A stretch of DNA of 64,000 nt, taken from positions 54,586,001 through 54,650,000 of the forward strand of contig NC_071669.1 of assembly GCF_028554725.1 (NCBI RefSeq), given 5' to 3'. Shown piece after piece: positions 11,085-23,296 of the stretch. Below the pieces are notes generated by a model, which saw only the letters and a program-made list of their open reading frames with translations, was not told the DNA's origin and ran no database searches. This stretch comes from Zeugodacus cucurbitae. Its lineage: Eukaryota > Arthropoda > Insecta > Diptera > Tephritidae. Position numbers and translations under genes: made by a program. The number at the start of each line of letters is the position of its first letter. The first letter of the stretch is position 1.

Positions 11085-11350
11085 CTCTCCTTCCGAGCTT
11101 TCGAAGGACTTTTGAGCTTTTTGAGAGGATTTCTGTTGAGATTATTAATTCAAATTCAGTTTTCTTCGCTGTACCAACTAAATTTTTAGCTTGGAAAGCT
11201 ACCCTTCCGAGCTTTCTAAGAACTTTTGAGCTTTTTTATAGGAACTATGATAAGACAGACCTCCTTCAAATACAGTTCTCTTGAAGGTACTATCTCGAAA
11301 ACGAGGTTTTATGTAAAAAGCTCAAAAGCTTCTTTGCCGAGCTTTCCGGA
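11085..11350. repeat. second AGCTTTT-type repeat block
   Basis: A TTCCGAGCTTTC / ACTTTTGAGCTTTTT block is duplicated about 113 bp apart (near 11092 and 11205), with a weaker inverted-looking third trace near 11315-11347 (AAGCTCAAAAGCTTC ... CCGAGCTTTCC). The same motif dominates 9480-10110, so the two blocks may share an origin. Confidence 0.5.
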
Positions 11351-11960
11351 GAAACATCGATAATTAAATGTATATAATAATAAATTTTAAAAACAAAACT
11401 CTAATAAGTAACTATCGAACCACCCTAATGCACAGAGCTATGTGTAGAACTTTTCAAACAAACTAAATAAAATATGGAAATTATTGACATATGCGCCGTT
11501 ATAAGTAGGTGGTGTGGAAAATCATATAGACTTGCTGCTTTTTTAACACACAAACATTACGAACTTCTGAACTTCTGATTTTTAAAGCAAATTTTTTGTA
11601 GTAAAACGTATAGGCATAACTCCGAGGCCTATATGTCACTGGAAATATAAAACTTTATGACTAAGCTTGTGAACTTGTAAAATTTTTATTTATTTGTTAC
11701 GTAGGAAATATTTTTTGTCTCTTCACGAATATCGGAAAGAGTGTGAGAATTAAGGATATCTGTTGTCACGTGTCGTGAGAAAGAGGTTTCGATTGCTTGT
11801 TATATACCGACGAAGTGTGTACTAACGAATGGAATTTGGAGCTTAATTTTTGTAGCTTCTATTGACAACAAGATAAAGAGAATACACAAAATAATGGTAC
11901 CAATCAATATTTTTTCACTTATCTAAAGTTAGAAGGTGTCTTCGGGACCTTGTTGAGCTT
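11351..11960. other. non-coding stretch
   Basis: AT-rich, with no repeat or coding signal that I can support. Confidence 0.4.
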
Positions 11961-13364
11961 TTTTTTATACGCTCGCAACAAAAGTTGCTACGAGTTGGAT
12001 ATAAGTAAAAACCGGATGTCTGTCTGTCCGATCGTCCGTCCGCCCGTGCATCGGATAACTTGCGTAAAAATTTAGATATCTTTACGAAACTTGATACACA
12101 CGTTCCTTGGGACCGTGAGAGGCTTGCTCGTGAAAATGGGCGAAATCGCTCCACTGCCACGCCTACAAAATGGCGGAAACGGAAAACACATAAAGTGCCA
12201 TAACTAAGCCATAAATAAATTTGTGAAAGTAGTATTATTTGGTACCAAGAATCGCATTATGGAGGGGCATATTTGGATATGATTTTTTTTGGGAAGTGAG
12301 CGTGGCCCCGCCCCCAAAAAGGTTTTTTGTATATATCTCGCAAACCAATAAAGCTATATAAACCAAATTTTCTGCAGTCGTTTCTTTTAGCAACTTCTTA
12401 ATACAGTCCAAAAATGAAATGATCGGATAATAACCACGCCCACCTCCCATACAAAGGTTAGCTTGAAAATGACTAAAAGTGGGTTAACTCACTAACGAGA
12501 AACCTCAGAAATACTAAATTTTAGTGAAAAAATAGCAGAAGGAAGCAGCACTCAGATTTTTTTACAAAATGAAAAATGGGCGTGACATCGCCCACTTATG
12601 GGTCAAAAACCATATCTCAGGAAGTATTCGACAGATTTCAATGAAATTCGGTATATAATATTTTCTTGACACCCTGATGACACCTGTGGAAAATGGATAA
12701 AATCGGTTCACAACCACGACCACTTTCCATATAACTCAATTTTGAAGTCCATCTGATTCCTTCACTTTATAAGATTTAAATAAGGAACCAATGAAGATAG
12801 TGAAATAAAACTTTACACAAATACTGTATATCATCTGTGGCTTCACTTATGAAAATATTTTCCAAATCGGACTATAACTTTTCAATGCCCCGCATATCGA
12901 ATATGAAGAACTCAGTGCCTTATGGTAATTTTTCACCGAAAATATCGGTAAATCTCTCAGATATATCAATTTAATTCAGAGGAAATCGTTTTCTTCTAAT
13001 AGTATGTCTCTGTACCAGAAATGGTTAAAATCGGGTCATAACTTCCCCTAGCTCTCATAAAGCATACGATTTTCAAAAATACGATGGGTTTAAAGTTTAT
13101 AAATCGGTTAATATGTGAAATATCGTAGCCAAATTAAGAGAGCATATACTGTCAGTTATAATGTATGTTGGTGATGAAAATGATTGAAATCGGTTTAGGA
13201 ATTACCTCAGTCTATATTCAATATATGATGATTTTCGTTTTTCTATTGGACTTTATGCCGAATATATGGGTCACCCTGTGTGTGATCTAAATAAAAATAT
13301 AGCAATAAATTGCGATAGTATAAAATGTTCGCTTGCACGCGAACTTAGCCTTTCCTTACTTGTT
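11961..13364 (+). mobile_element. DINE/INE-1-like element, family A copy 2 (long)
   Basis: Starts with the hairpin TATACGCTCGCAAC ... GTTGCTACGAG and carries the GTCTGTCTGTCCG microsatellite at 12018-12050. It ends with TTGCGATAGTATAAAA, hairpin GTTCGC-ttgcac-GCGAAC and CTTACTTGTT. At 1.4 kb it is longer than copies 1 and 7 (about 1.15 kb). The extra length lies in the right third (about 12900-13250) and is shared with copies 3 and 4, so there are at least two subfamilies. No coding capacity. Confidence 0.7.
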
Positions 13365-13959
13365 TTGTTTAAAATTTTCAAACACCCTGTAGAAGCTTTT
13401 TTTAGACCTGTTGAGTTTATGATATACACACATGATCAAAATAATAAGTACATCCCGTTTGACTGCAATATATATTTAATTTTGAATGTTTGGTAAAATG
13501 TACACGAATGCACGAAAAACGGTTTTAATAAATTCGATATAGGTCGATTGTAAAGAAAATGGTGATCCCCCTATTAAAGTAGGCATGGCAATCTATTATA
13601 TTTATTATGTGGTAAAAATTATAACTACATTGCTAATAATTCAAAGATTTTCTAAATATCGAATGATTTATTTTAATGGATTATTCCTTAGCGTGTATAG
13701 CTCCTTATTAAAAATGCAAAAAAAAAACTTAAACATTTTATAGATGAGCGGAGGAGAAGAAAAGTGTTTTAAAACTCAGGAAAGACAGTCTTCGAAATAT
13801 CGCTAAAACTTAAGAATATTAATTGTATTTCATGTAGTTCATGTAAGGGTATACTGAGACTCGTGGCCAAGCAAAAACGAACATCAACAACAACAGACAA
13901 CCGTATTTAGAATTCGGGATAAATTATGGCAATTAGTCCGACCCAAGTAGCAAAAAAAT
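13365..13959. other. non-coding stretch
   Basis: AT-rich, with a poly-A run near 13718. Nothing supportable. Confidence 0.35.
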
Positions 13960-14230
13960 GGCGCAATATCTAGTGGAGCGACGAACACGATAGGCACATT
14001 TTCAGCAGAATAACGATTCTAAGCATACTTCGAAGTTGGTACAAGATGGGTTCCAGGATAACGAGGTGTGTCAATTAAGCTAAATTTGTCGCCGGACCCG
14101 AATCCAATTAAAAATCGTTGAGGGGATCTAAAGCAACTAATTGCGAAGCAATCATAACGATATAAGGAACAGTTATGGAATTTGATTGAAAAAAAAAACG
14201 GGTATGCAAACTTTTCTCCAGAATGGTATG
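13960..14230 (+). pseudogene. Tc1-like transposase relic
   Basis: Reading through frameshifts and stops, the + strand gives a QQNNDSKHTSKLVQ-like stretch (about 14005-14050) followed by DPNPIKN at 14095 and GDLKQLIAKQS downstream. These correspond to the second-aspartate region (DNDPKHTS-like) and the DLNPIENLW region of Tc1 DD34E transposases; that correspondence is family knowledge. The catalytic glutamate of NPIE is lysine here, and stops follow it. The N-terminal half and the inverted ends are not seen. It is a dead internal fragment. Confidence 0.6.
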
Positions 14231-17200
14231 ATGAATGAATGAACTAAGAAAAAATCAAATAGGGCACAGAAAACTTATAATAATAAATTTTTTCATTCAC
14301 AAATATCTGATGTACTTATTAGATTTTCCAGCAATTTTTACAGTCATTTAAATTGGAATGGCTAATATCTGTATTTTGATTTATTTAAGGGATATAAGAA
14401 ATGAAATCTTCCTACCTTGAATCAACATAGTCCACAAAAAAACTATGAGTTAGAGAAACTTCGAGTTATGGAAGTTCAACTATATATTGAATTGTGATCT
14501 CTAACACAGGCACTTAGGCTCCAACTTCAGCGTTTTGAGAAGCTTTGGTATTGACGCATAACTCTACTGTGCTGTAACCCAAAAGTTCTGAAAAACTATG
14601 TATGTATGGAGTTCTTACTCAAATATTTTCTGAGAATTTGGTCGAGCTTTTTTATTTCCGAGATCCTGTGAAATGAGAGATCCTCCAAATGACTTATCAA
14701 TTTGTGTAAAAACCCTTTTCATGACCTTGATATACGAGAATTTTATTAAGGAGTGACCTTTGTTATGAAGGTCTTTTAAGTTTTGATGGAATATTATTCC
14801 GAACTCATAATCCAAAACTAATAATATACGAAGTAAAGCAGTCAAAAGTCCACTAGATCGATTGTAACGCATATCAAATGATACCGGAAGCTCCCAAACT
14901 CTATATTTTGAGTTAATCGTCGTCAATGAATGTACCGTTAATTAATACAATATCAACATCTTTATGCCAGCTTCTTTACGGTATTACCTTTGAATGACAA
15001 ATTTTCTATAATTCACAACAAAATATATCGGTTAAAGTGCAACCGTTAGAGTGCAAGAGTTTACCAATTGATTTGTTTTCTAAGTGTTAATTAGTGAAAT
15101 TACATTATTTAAGCTGTTAAAATGGGCGGCCAGCTGTAATTACAACTTGTAATAGCAGCTGGAGCTAGCAAAGGGCTTAGAGACACACACATACAGACAC
15201 ACAACTACAAATTCACATATGGACTGTATTTGGTTTAATGTTGAATAATTACAATGGGATTATTGATTGCTAAATAAAGCCGTCTTGTGGCATAGAGGAC
15301 AATTGTTTCATATTAACGCTAAGCAGGGTGGGGAGGGAAGCAGAGGGTAGAGGTGTTTACTGAAGTCAAGTTAAGACCCACACATGACCGTAGAAACATA
15401 CATATATGAGTCCACATCTAATTACCATACTAATACCGTTATGTGTGTGAGAGCCAGAACGTGGTCGTATAAGAGTGTGAAGCAGCACACACGCGTGTCT
15501 GCATGCATGGATGTGCGTGTCGCAGCCAAAACGCTGTCATGTTGCATGCTAGCGTTTCAAGCGTCTACGTGTAGCCACTATTGAGAAGCTTATCACGCAT
15601 AATCCCAAGCACGTGAGATATTTGTACCATAATACCATAAATTCATATTGAATAACAATGAAGGCAGCAACGAACAATTTGGTGTATAAAACAGAAGAGG
15701 AAGAGGAAGAGCAATGCAACGCCAACGCTCGCATGGCATGGCTGTGTTGGTGGCGGTTAATGGTGAAAAGGATACAACAACAACATAGAAGAAATTGCTT
15801 CAAGCAACAAATTTACACTTCAATTGCTGTTGTTGTTGCTGCTGTTGTTGCAATTGTTCGAATTAGTGTGTTGTCCCTGAAAAGTTGCTGTGACTGCAGA
15901 ACGCACGAACATTTGCTCCACCAAAAGCTTTAATATGAGTATGAGTATATGTATATGTATGTGCGTGTCTTTATTGGTGAACTGCGTCTGTCAATGTAAT
16001 TGTGCCTGGAGTCTGCGTATGTACGCGTTTCCAATACCAAATTGACAATGGATAGTGTGCTTGAGTAAGTTATGAACTAATTGAGTCACTAAGTATCAAA
16101 AGAACTAGTTATAAGACTAGTTACGAGGAGACCATAGTTGGTTACAATATTAAATGGAAGCCCCAATGCTATATACCCATAAACTAAGCTTAAAAGCTGG
16201 AAAGATACATTTTTAAAGACTGCAAGCTTCTCCTAATCGAAATGACTCAAATTTACTATTGGGCTGAGTCGAACTAGTTGCAAGACTAGTTACGAGAAGT
16301 TAGTCACAATACGAAGCAGAAATGCAGACTAACTATATAAACAAATCTTCAAAATGTATATCGAACCACATATGATTTTACAACAACAACAAAAACATTA
16401 AAGGGTAGACCAAGCTACCTTATCTCTGATAAAAAAGTTGTATTTGGGGAACTAGTGCTATAAGAAGCAAATTGGTTAGCAGATGATTGAGATGCTTTAT
16501 TGAACTTCTACTGCGCTCTCTTTTGTTTGGATCCTTCAGGCTCAGAAGTTCTTTTTATTGTCAAAAGTCACCCTTCATTAGATCTAGAAACTAGATCACG
16601 ATTTTTCGAGAATATATATTAAAAAAAAACAGAAGCACTTCACTTGAGGTTCCAACTTGATCACAACTATAAAGAGATTAAGTTCTCTAAATACGTTGAC
16701 ATATTGACAAAGAAAAACAGGGGCATCTTAGATAGCTCCTTTCTTTTCTCTCTTTCTTTTCTTATACTCACATACTTCGTTTCTTCGAGCTATCAAGATT
16801 TTCACATTTTCATGACTCCTACTCTATATCTATCTTTCTCTATCTCAATCCTCTACATAAACCCTATTTGTCTCATATTTTATAAAGAAAAAAATCCACT
16901 TTTTAGCCATAAAGTGACATATTTAGATTTTTTTCACTTTTTTAAGAGGCTGAGACTTTAAAAGACTTTTGAATTTTATATTGTCTTGAGATTTTTTCGT
17001 CCGAGTAACGTTTTTAACGGATGTGGTTTGAGACTAGGTTTCTGCAATGACTCCGATTTCGTTTCCAACTTCTTCGTATAGGAATATAGGTTCATATCAA
17101 ATAAATAGTTCTCTAAATGAGTGTAACTATAATTAATATCAAAATAATGGACTCAATTTTGATCAATCGGTATTATCAATTCTCTGAACATCTCTATCTA

Positions 17201-17677
17201 TTCTAGATGACATCAGTTTGTATTTTAAAGATATAATTGACAGCTGTTGAGTTGTTCTTTTTCATTAGATGATGGAACTGATAAATATAAAATAAAATAA
17301 ATAAATATAAAATATATAAATATATAAAACTACTTTATATGTATTTATATTATGGTATATAGAGTCATATGACTCCGCGGGGATGCAAAAGGTCAGAGTG
17401 ATATTTTTCTATTTATTACGATCTTGATTTGAATTCAAGGATTTTATGGTCCTAAGCCATTTCGTTGTCCAAATGTCTTCTCCAGGTTAGAGCGGGTCGG
17501 TCTTTTATTTGGCTACTTTGCGAGATTTCATGTTTCACAAACAAATAAAAGGGTTGAGTAAACGATGTAAGTTCCAGACCATATTTAGGGCCTCAAAATC
17601 TAGAATCAGGAGAAATTATCTGTATAGACTGAATATTTTTTTTTGAGTATGTATTGGTTCTCCAATTCGAATTCTAA
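14231..17677. other. non-coding stretch with microsatellites
   Basis: No transposon or gene could be recognised. Simple repeats include CA near 15183-15205, TTG/GCTGTTGTTG near 15826-15850, TATG near 15946-15962, and AT-rich ATAAATATAAA at 17281-17330. A short palindrome at 15130 is listed separately. Open frames such as 16644-16961 are AT-rich and show no domain. Confidence 0.4.
15130..15162. promoter_or_regulatory. 33 bp imperfect palindrome with two CAGCTG E-boxes
   Basis: The sequence is nearly its own reverse complement: CCAGCTGTAATTACAA on the left pairs with TTGTAATAGCAGCTGG on the right with one mismatch and a 1 nt centre. It contains two CAGCTG E-boxes and two TAAT cores (one per strand direction), a layout that could bind bHLH and homeodomain factors. 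Function is inference. Confidence 0.3.
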
Positions 17678-18332
17678 TTAAGGGGCACACCTAGTGTGAA
17701 ATTTCAAAAAAATCGATTTTTGTTTTTGTTCATATTTCGGTAGATTACACCTTTAAAAATAACATATTAAAATTTCAAATTGATATCTCAAATAGCTTTC
17801 CTTTCATCTTTAAACGCGTTTTTCTCGAAACAGCATTTTCCGAATTTGCTGCAGTGATTACTCAAAAACAAATGATCCGATCACTATCGATTTTTTTTAC
17901 ATGTTCTATATATAGTTCTCCGTACAATGACCTATCGATTTTTGATCTGATCAAAACATCGAATTTGTCAGGCCAAAAACGACCAAAATTTTGGGTAAAA
18001 ATCGAATATTTTTGTCAATTTTTGATTGTTTTTTATCGTAGGTCATTGTACAGACAATATTATCTAGTTTAACGAGATTTTTTTATTTTAAACTTCATCC
18101 ACGGAAAAGGCCGGAATCGCTGCAGCAGTGAAGGATCTTTTTTTTCGCGCCGTTGGAGATCGACTATAACTTAAAAAATATTTAATTTTTTCTTCAAAAA
18201 TTTCACTGTATATTCTTGAAACATGTATAAATATATTCTTAAAATTTTGAAATAATTGATAAAGTAGTTTTTTTAATAAAAATTCCCAAAAATCACCTTT
18301 TTTTAGGCCATTACACGAAGTGTGCCACTTAA
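17678..18332. mobile_element. TTAA-target MITE 1 (647 bp)
   Basis: TTAA lies at 17678-17681 and 18329-18332 as a target duplication. The internal ends GGGGCACACCTAGTGTGA and the reverse complement of the right end, GTGGCACACTTCGTGTAA, match at 14 of 18 positions. The interior is AT-rich and non-coding, and contains CGCGTTTTTCTCGA, which also occurs in inverse form in the element at 63213. TTAA duplication is typical of piggyBac-type transposition. No transposase is present, so the superfamily is not proven. Confidence 0.6.
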
Positions 18333-20019
18333 TGTCATTTTAAATAATGTTTAATAAATTATCTACTATTCAACAAATCAATCAATAATCTGATTTTGAA
18401 ACTTCATTAGCTCATCGTATTGAAAGGTTAAGACACGTATTTACAATTTTTTCTTCTTCAAATTTTAAAAATGCTAGAGCTCTTGCAATTATATTACCAG
18501 GTTCCTGTAAAATTATCTCAGGCCATTCATAATAAATTATATAGTTTCTTTTTCTGTACCTTTCAGCAAACTAAATTTCGACCACAACTGTCCCTTTTGA
18601 GTCTAGTCCCCAACTACTTCAAATAGTTATTCACAAATTAAGTTTTTCCACAGCACCAAAATATATTTAAAGCATACATTTAGGCGCTTACACTATTTCC
18701 GTTTATAAATATGCCTGAGGTTGTGTTGCTGTGCTCTCCTCATTCTCATCCTCATATCATGACATTTTGTTTAAGTCGGGCATACAAAACACCGAAGGCG
18801 CTCAATGAGAAAGAGCGATTGTGTGTTGCATAAAATGTCGACAAGGAGACAAACACACAACCACACACGTGTGCGAATAAATTTGTCAACGCATCAAATT
18901 CTGAGTTGAGTGGAGCTAGGGGCAGCAACTCACATTTGTATACCGTTCATGGCATATTAAGCCATAAAGACATGTAGCCGAAATACGCATGAAGCTGACT
19001 GACTTCTTCCACACACATTAACATACTCATATGCATGTGTGTGTATGTGTGTGTGTATTTGAATACAGTTATATAATGCCATCATAAGTATATCTATGAT
19101 CACATGTCATGTGCATAGAGCGGCAGGTATCAGAAATTAAGTTATTGAGCCAGTGAGAAGAGAAGTTCATTTGGCTTAACTAAGTTTCAGTTGTTTGGTT
19201 TTTGTTGTAATTGCTGTTGTAGTTGTTGGTTGTATGTGAAGGAAATGTATCTACTATGTGAGAATTGCTTAGCAATCAAAGAGTATATTTTACTGATGAC
19301 TATACATAACTGTATTTACGATGTGGTTGATAATAAGTTGGTATTAAGGAAACATATGTATATATTTGAATTCTATAATGCCATGGAGCTTTATGTATAG
19401 ACTGATAGTATTTGTATGTGTTTATGTATAGTATCTACTTGAAATATATTAAATAGAATTTGTGACACAATTTCCCAATTTTGTTGGAAAGCCAATATTT
19501 TGTGGTTATAACTGAAAGCTTTAACTGTGAATTGCTATAAATTTGTGGCTGACTAATTCTCTGCTGGAGATTTACTAAGATAACTTCTTAGAGATATCTC
19601 TTAGGAACTCATAATTTGATAGTAAACGAAAATGAAATGTACATACATAGTATGTGTCTGGATCTGAATCCAAACTTTTTTAATTTTTCAAGAAAATTAT
19701 CGATTTACATACATACTGAATACTTTTGCATTTTCATTGCATGTTCTTCAAATGGCCAATGCCCCGTTATAATAGCAGTGAGGCTGAAAATACTTTTCCT
19801 ACACCTATTTAATAAGACCCGAGTACTCGGCTCATCATATTTTGGCCATATCTGTTTAGTTATTTTATATTAGGTTGAATTTTTCCATCTATTCTCAGCT
19901 AATTGTTCAAATTGTGAGTTGAGCTCTCTTCTGATCGTTCCTAGCGGGCATAGTATCAACTCTGCCTCGGATTTGATTAGAAACTGCCTTTACCAACTCG
20001 TATGTTTTTTCGTTACCTA
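18333..20019. other. non-coding stretch with microsatellites
   Basis: TG/TATG repeats at about 19030-19058 and scattered CA runs near 18850. Short frames such as 19191-19400 have no recognised motif. Confidence 0.4.
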
Positions 20020-20417
20020 AAAGGAGAGAGGAAAATTTTGCGCAAGATTTATGGTCCCCAGAACATTGGCAACGGCGAATATCGCAGACGATGGAACGAT
20101 GAGCTGTACGAGTTATACGACGACATTGACATAGTTCAGCGAATAAAAAGACAGCGGCTACGCTGGCTAGCTCATGTTGTCCGAATTGACGAAAACACTC
20201 CAGCCCTGAAAGTGTTCGATGCAGTACCCGCCGGAGGAAGCCGAGGAAGTAGAAGGCCTCCACTCCGTTGGAAGGACCAAGTGGAGAGCGACCTGTTTAC
20301 ACTTGGGATCTCCAACTGGTGCCGAACTGCGAAGGAGAGAGAGAGGTGACGCACTATCGTCGATTCGGCTATAACCGGCTAAACTGTTGCAACGCCAATC
20401 ACATACATTCATACAAA
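20020..20417 (+). pseudogene. RTE-like LINE 3' end, copy 1
   Basis: Encodes the C-terminal tail of a non-LTR reverse transcriptase: ERKILRKIYGP-like start (here GERKILRKIYGP), RRRWNDELYELYDDID, RLRWLAHVVRID and RWKDQVESDL, then a stop at 20347. A non-coding tail, GGCTATAACCGGCTAAAC then AACGCCAATCACATACATTCATA, follows. The same tail closes the copy at 45 kb, so this is the natural 3' end with a CATA-type terminus. The 5' part is missing, as in typical truncated LINE insertions. The RTE assignment rests on the tail-type motifs and is moderate. Confidence 0.7.
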
Positions 20418-20985
20418 AGTTTCCTGTGGCCGGAAACCCAGACCAAATTTATTTGTACTTCGTCTTCTAAGGAGCTCAACACCTTCTTGAAGTTATTGAC
20501 TATGCTGGAGTTAGACATTGCCTACAACAAAGCCATGAGTGCCGCTTGACTCTCTGTGTATTTTGTTGCTTTATATATCCTCTCGTAGTTAGCCAATAGA
20601 GCTTCACAGGCCTTCTCTATGCCCAATACTTCCGCCTGAAGATGCTAGCCGAGTTCGGTAGTAGGATGGAGTGAGAAATATTAAGATCATCGGTGCATAC
20701 CGTTGTGTCTACTCCGCAACCCATTGTGGACCCGTCGGTATAGACTGATATGGTATTTTCCTAACGTATTAAGCCTCTTCTCCATTCTCGTCTTGATGGT
20801 ATCATCATCTGGTAGTAACTCTTGAAATCTAACTTTGGGAGAATGTAATCTGATTTATTAGCGTTTACTTTGACTTTGTTCAGAAAATCACTATGTTCTT
20901 CTGGTTCCATCCACCTAACTCTTCACATGAGAGCGTAAGAAATATTTCTATTTTAGTTGAAGTATCAATGCTTTCTTTTGTCGAT
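20418..20985 (-). pseudogene. LINE RNase H domain relic (R1/jockey-like), reverse
   Basis: On the reverse strand a YTDGS motif (about 20730) is followed by a AEVLGIEKACEAL-like helix and then, at the left edge, an IWSGF / LVWVSGH-like end matching the LVWVPG motif of the copy at 54.3 kb. TDGS and the acidic helix with its glutamate are the RNase HI active-site landmarks. Stops and frameshifts break the frame. It is bounded on both sides by RTE-like 3' ends in the opposite orientation, so it is a remnant of an older insertion. Confidence 0.6.
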
Positions 20986-21300
20986 ATATGGCTCAGAACA
21001 TTGACAACTGCGCATACCGGAGACGATGGAACGATGAGCTGTACGAGTTATACGACGACATTGACATAGCTCTACGAATAAAAAGGCTGGATAGGTCATG
21101 TTGTCCGAAAGGACGAAAACACTCCAGCTGTGAAAGTGTTCAATGCAGTACCCGCCGTAGGAAGCCGAGGAAGAGGAAGGCCTTCACTCCGTTGGAGGGG
21201 TCAGGTGGAGAGCGACCTGGTTACACTTGGGATCTCCAACTGGGGCCGAACTTCGAGGGAATGAGAGGAGTGGCGCGCTATCATCGATTCGGCTTTTCTA
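20986..21300 (+). pseudogene. RTE-like LINE 3' end, copy 2
   Basis: Starts within the QNIGNxEYRRRWNDELYELYDDID block and continues through the FDAVPAGGSRGRGRP region, but a deletion in the KRQRLRWL segment shifts the frame. The remainder therefore reads as a KRKAFTPLEG shadow frame. It ends at GATTCGGCTTTTC without the usual AACCGGCTAAAC tail, cut by the ATCGAT-repeat structure that begins immediately after. Dead fragment. Confidence 0.65.
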
Positions 21301-21309
21301 TAAATTTGT

Positions 21310-21735
21310 AGATAAACATTTTTTATCGATATAATATAATATTTTTTCGATATATCGATAATCAAAATAATTTTATATTTTTACCGAACGACTTAACCTT
21401 TTACCTTTTACCACCTTGATATCGATAAATATATATAAAAATATCGATAAAATTATCGATACATATTAAGAAATCTTTGATTTCGAGTTCTTTGATGTTA
21501 TACGCCGATTTACTTTTTATATTTTGCAGAAATTAAGCATTTGAACATTAAATATTCACATAATTTACTGAATTTCAGACAATTATATACACACCGACTC
21601 ATTCACCTGTGTAATTACAATATCATATAACTTTTTTCTGATTTTGACTTATCTGCTTTCGAAGCAAATAAACTTTTTTAATAATTTCGCCATTTAAATA
21701 AGCATTGTGAAGAGGAGAGGGAGTGAGTGAAAAAA
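21310..21735. repeat. left arm of a foldback-like inverted repeat
   Basis: Reading rightwards: ATCGAT-rich terminus (TATCGATAATCAAA at about 21345, then TTGATATCGATAAATATAT at 21417), a TGAATTTCAGACAATT block, CACCTGTG, then TTTCGAAGCAAATAAACTTT and GAGGAGAGGGAG. The reverse complement of 23297-23855 shows the same blocks in the same order. Several blocks (for example the GCAAATAAACTTTTTTAATAA stretch) are near-identical; the centre is diverged. Confidence 0.65.
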
Positions 21736-23296
21736 AATATTCCAAAAACAACTTTGAAGAATCCTAACGAATCAAAGGTTTGATATAAAATTATTTAAAT
21801 ATTACAAATCAGTCTCCGAAACTCATCTTAGTCTTCCATTTAACCTAAAATTGGCTCAAGAACTTTACTAGCCGATTTTAATATTGCCATTGCTAACGGA
21901 GAATCAGCAGCATTCTTCTTCTTCAATCATAATTTGTTTCTGATTTCTTCTCGTCTCTTAATTATTTCTCTAAATGCCTTCAGAAGGAAAATGTTCATTA
22001 AGTGCAGTTGGTCCTGGTACAAAACTCGTAACTTAACCTGAGCAATCAGTTACCTCCACAATTTTTAACTCAAAATCAGTCTCTTAAGCGCTGGTTTACA
22101 TAAGAATTATGTAAAATCTCTGACTTAAATCATATCAACAACCATTTAAGACTGCTGACTCTCCATTTTTCCTACGAATATATATATTTCTATTCACATA
22201 TTTATATATAATGTAGACACATATATAGCATATAGCATATACTACACCTCAGCTGAAGCAACAAAAACACAAATTATACACACAACAATAACAAAAAGAG
22301 CAACTGCAACAAAAACAACAACAACAACAAGTAAAAGTTTCACAGCTTTGCGCGAAATTAGAAAAGTTCCGCACACTTTTTTATGTGTTGACAGATTTTA
22401 GTAGGCACATGGTGCAAATTTCATCTGCTAAATCACAATAATTCATGAAGCACACACACACAAGGGCAAACACTCACACATACACACGCTTTTAATAAGT
22501 TTGTTTACCTTTGCCAGCGTCTGCTTATTTCCTTTTTATGCTTGAAAGCTTCTTTATTATTTGGGTACGTAAAAAGATTTCTTATGTGGCGTAAAATCGA
22601 AGACTTTGTGGTCAATTTTATTTAGTTTCTAACAAATAATATAGCTTTCTGATAACTATAAAATAACAGTAAAAACTGTAATGTCTAAAAAGTTTGTTAA
22701 TGAAAACGGAATTGGTTGCTAAATTTAGTTTATTTAATTAAAAGTAAATTAATTAATTAATGAAACGAAAAATATTTAATATATGATGTCTTAAGACAAC
22801 ACACCTCAAGTCATCTTACTGTATAGATATGTACATCAGTGTCTACGAAGACAGCTACTTCAAATTTCATTACGCCTAGGACTCATATTAGCAACGAATT
22901 AAATTCGTATTTAGCTTGTCAGTTTCTTTAGAAGAAATTTCTAATTTGAAAATTTTTGCATTAGGGTGGTGCTTAAATTAGAGAAAACATTTATTAAAGC
23001 TCAATTTCTTATTCAAATACAAAATTCGACTATACTGTAGTCGATAATACCTAATATAACCTGCAAAGCCCACATTTCTTTTTATAGACTAATAAATATT
23101 TCAGTTGATACATGTACAAACTGTCGCTGATATTGTCTAAAATTAGTATGTGATATCTCATTCTGATATTTTTGTAAACTAATATTTCTGGAAAAAAAAG
23201 TCAATCGCGTAACCTACTTTCGGACTACCTTAATGTATGTACATATCACAGCTAGTATCTAGTATGTATGTACGTTGCCAACATCTAATTAAAATC
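21736..23296. other. spacer between the inverted arms
   Basis: About 1.56 kb, AT-rich, with CAA/ACA runs near 22260-22330 and CA repeats at 22450-22490. I see no transposase frame or other coding signal in it. Confidence 0.45.
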
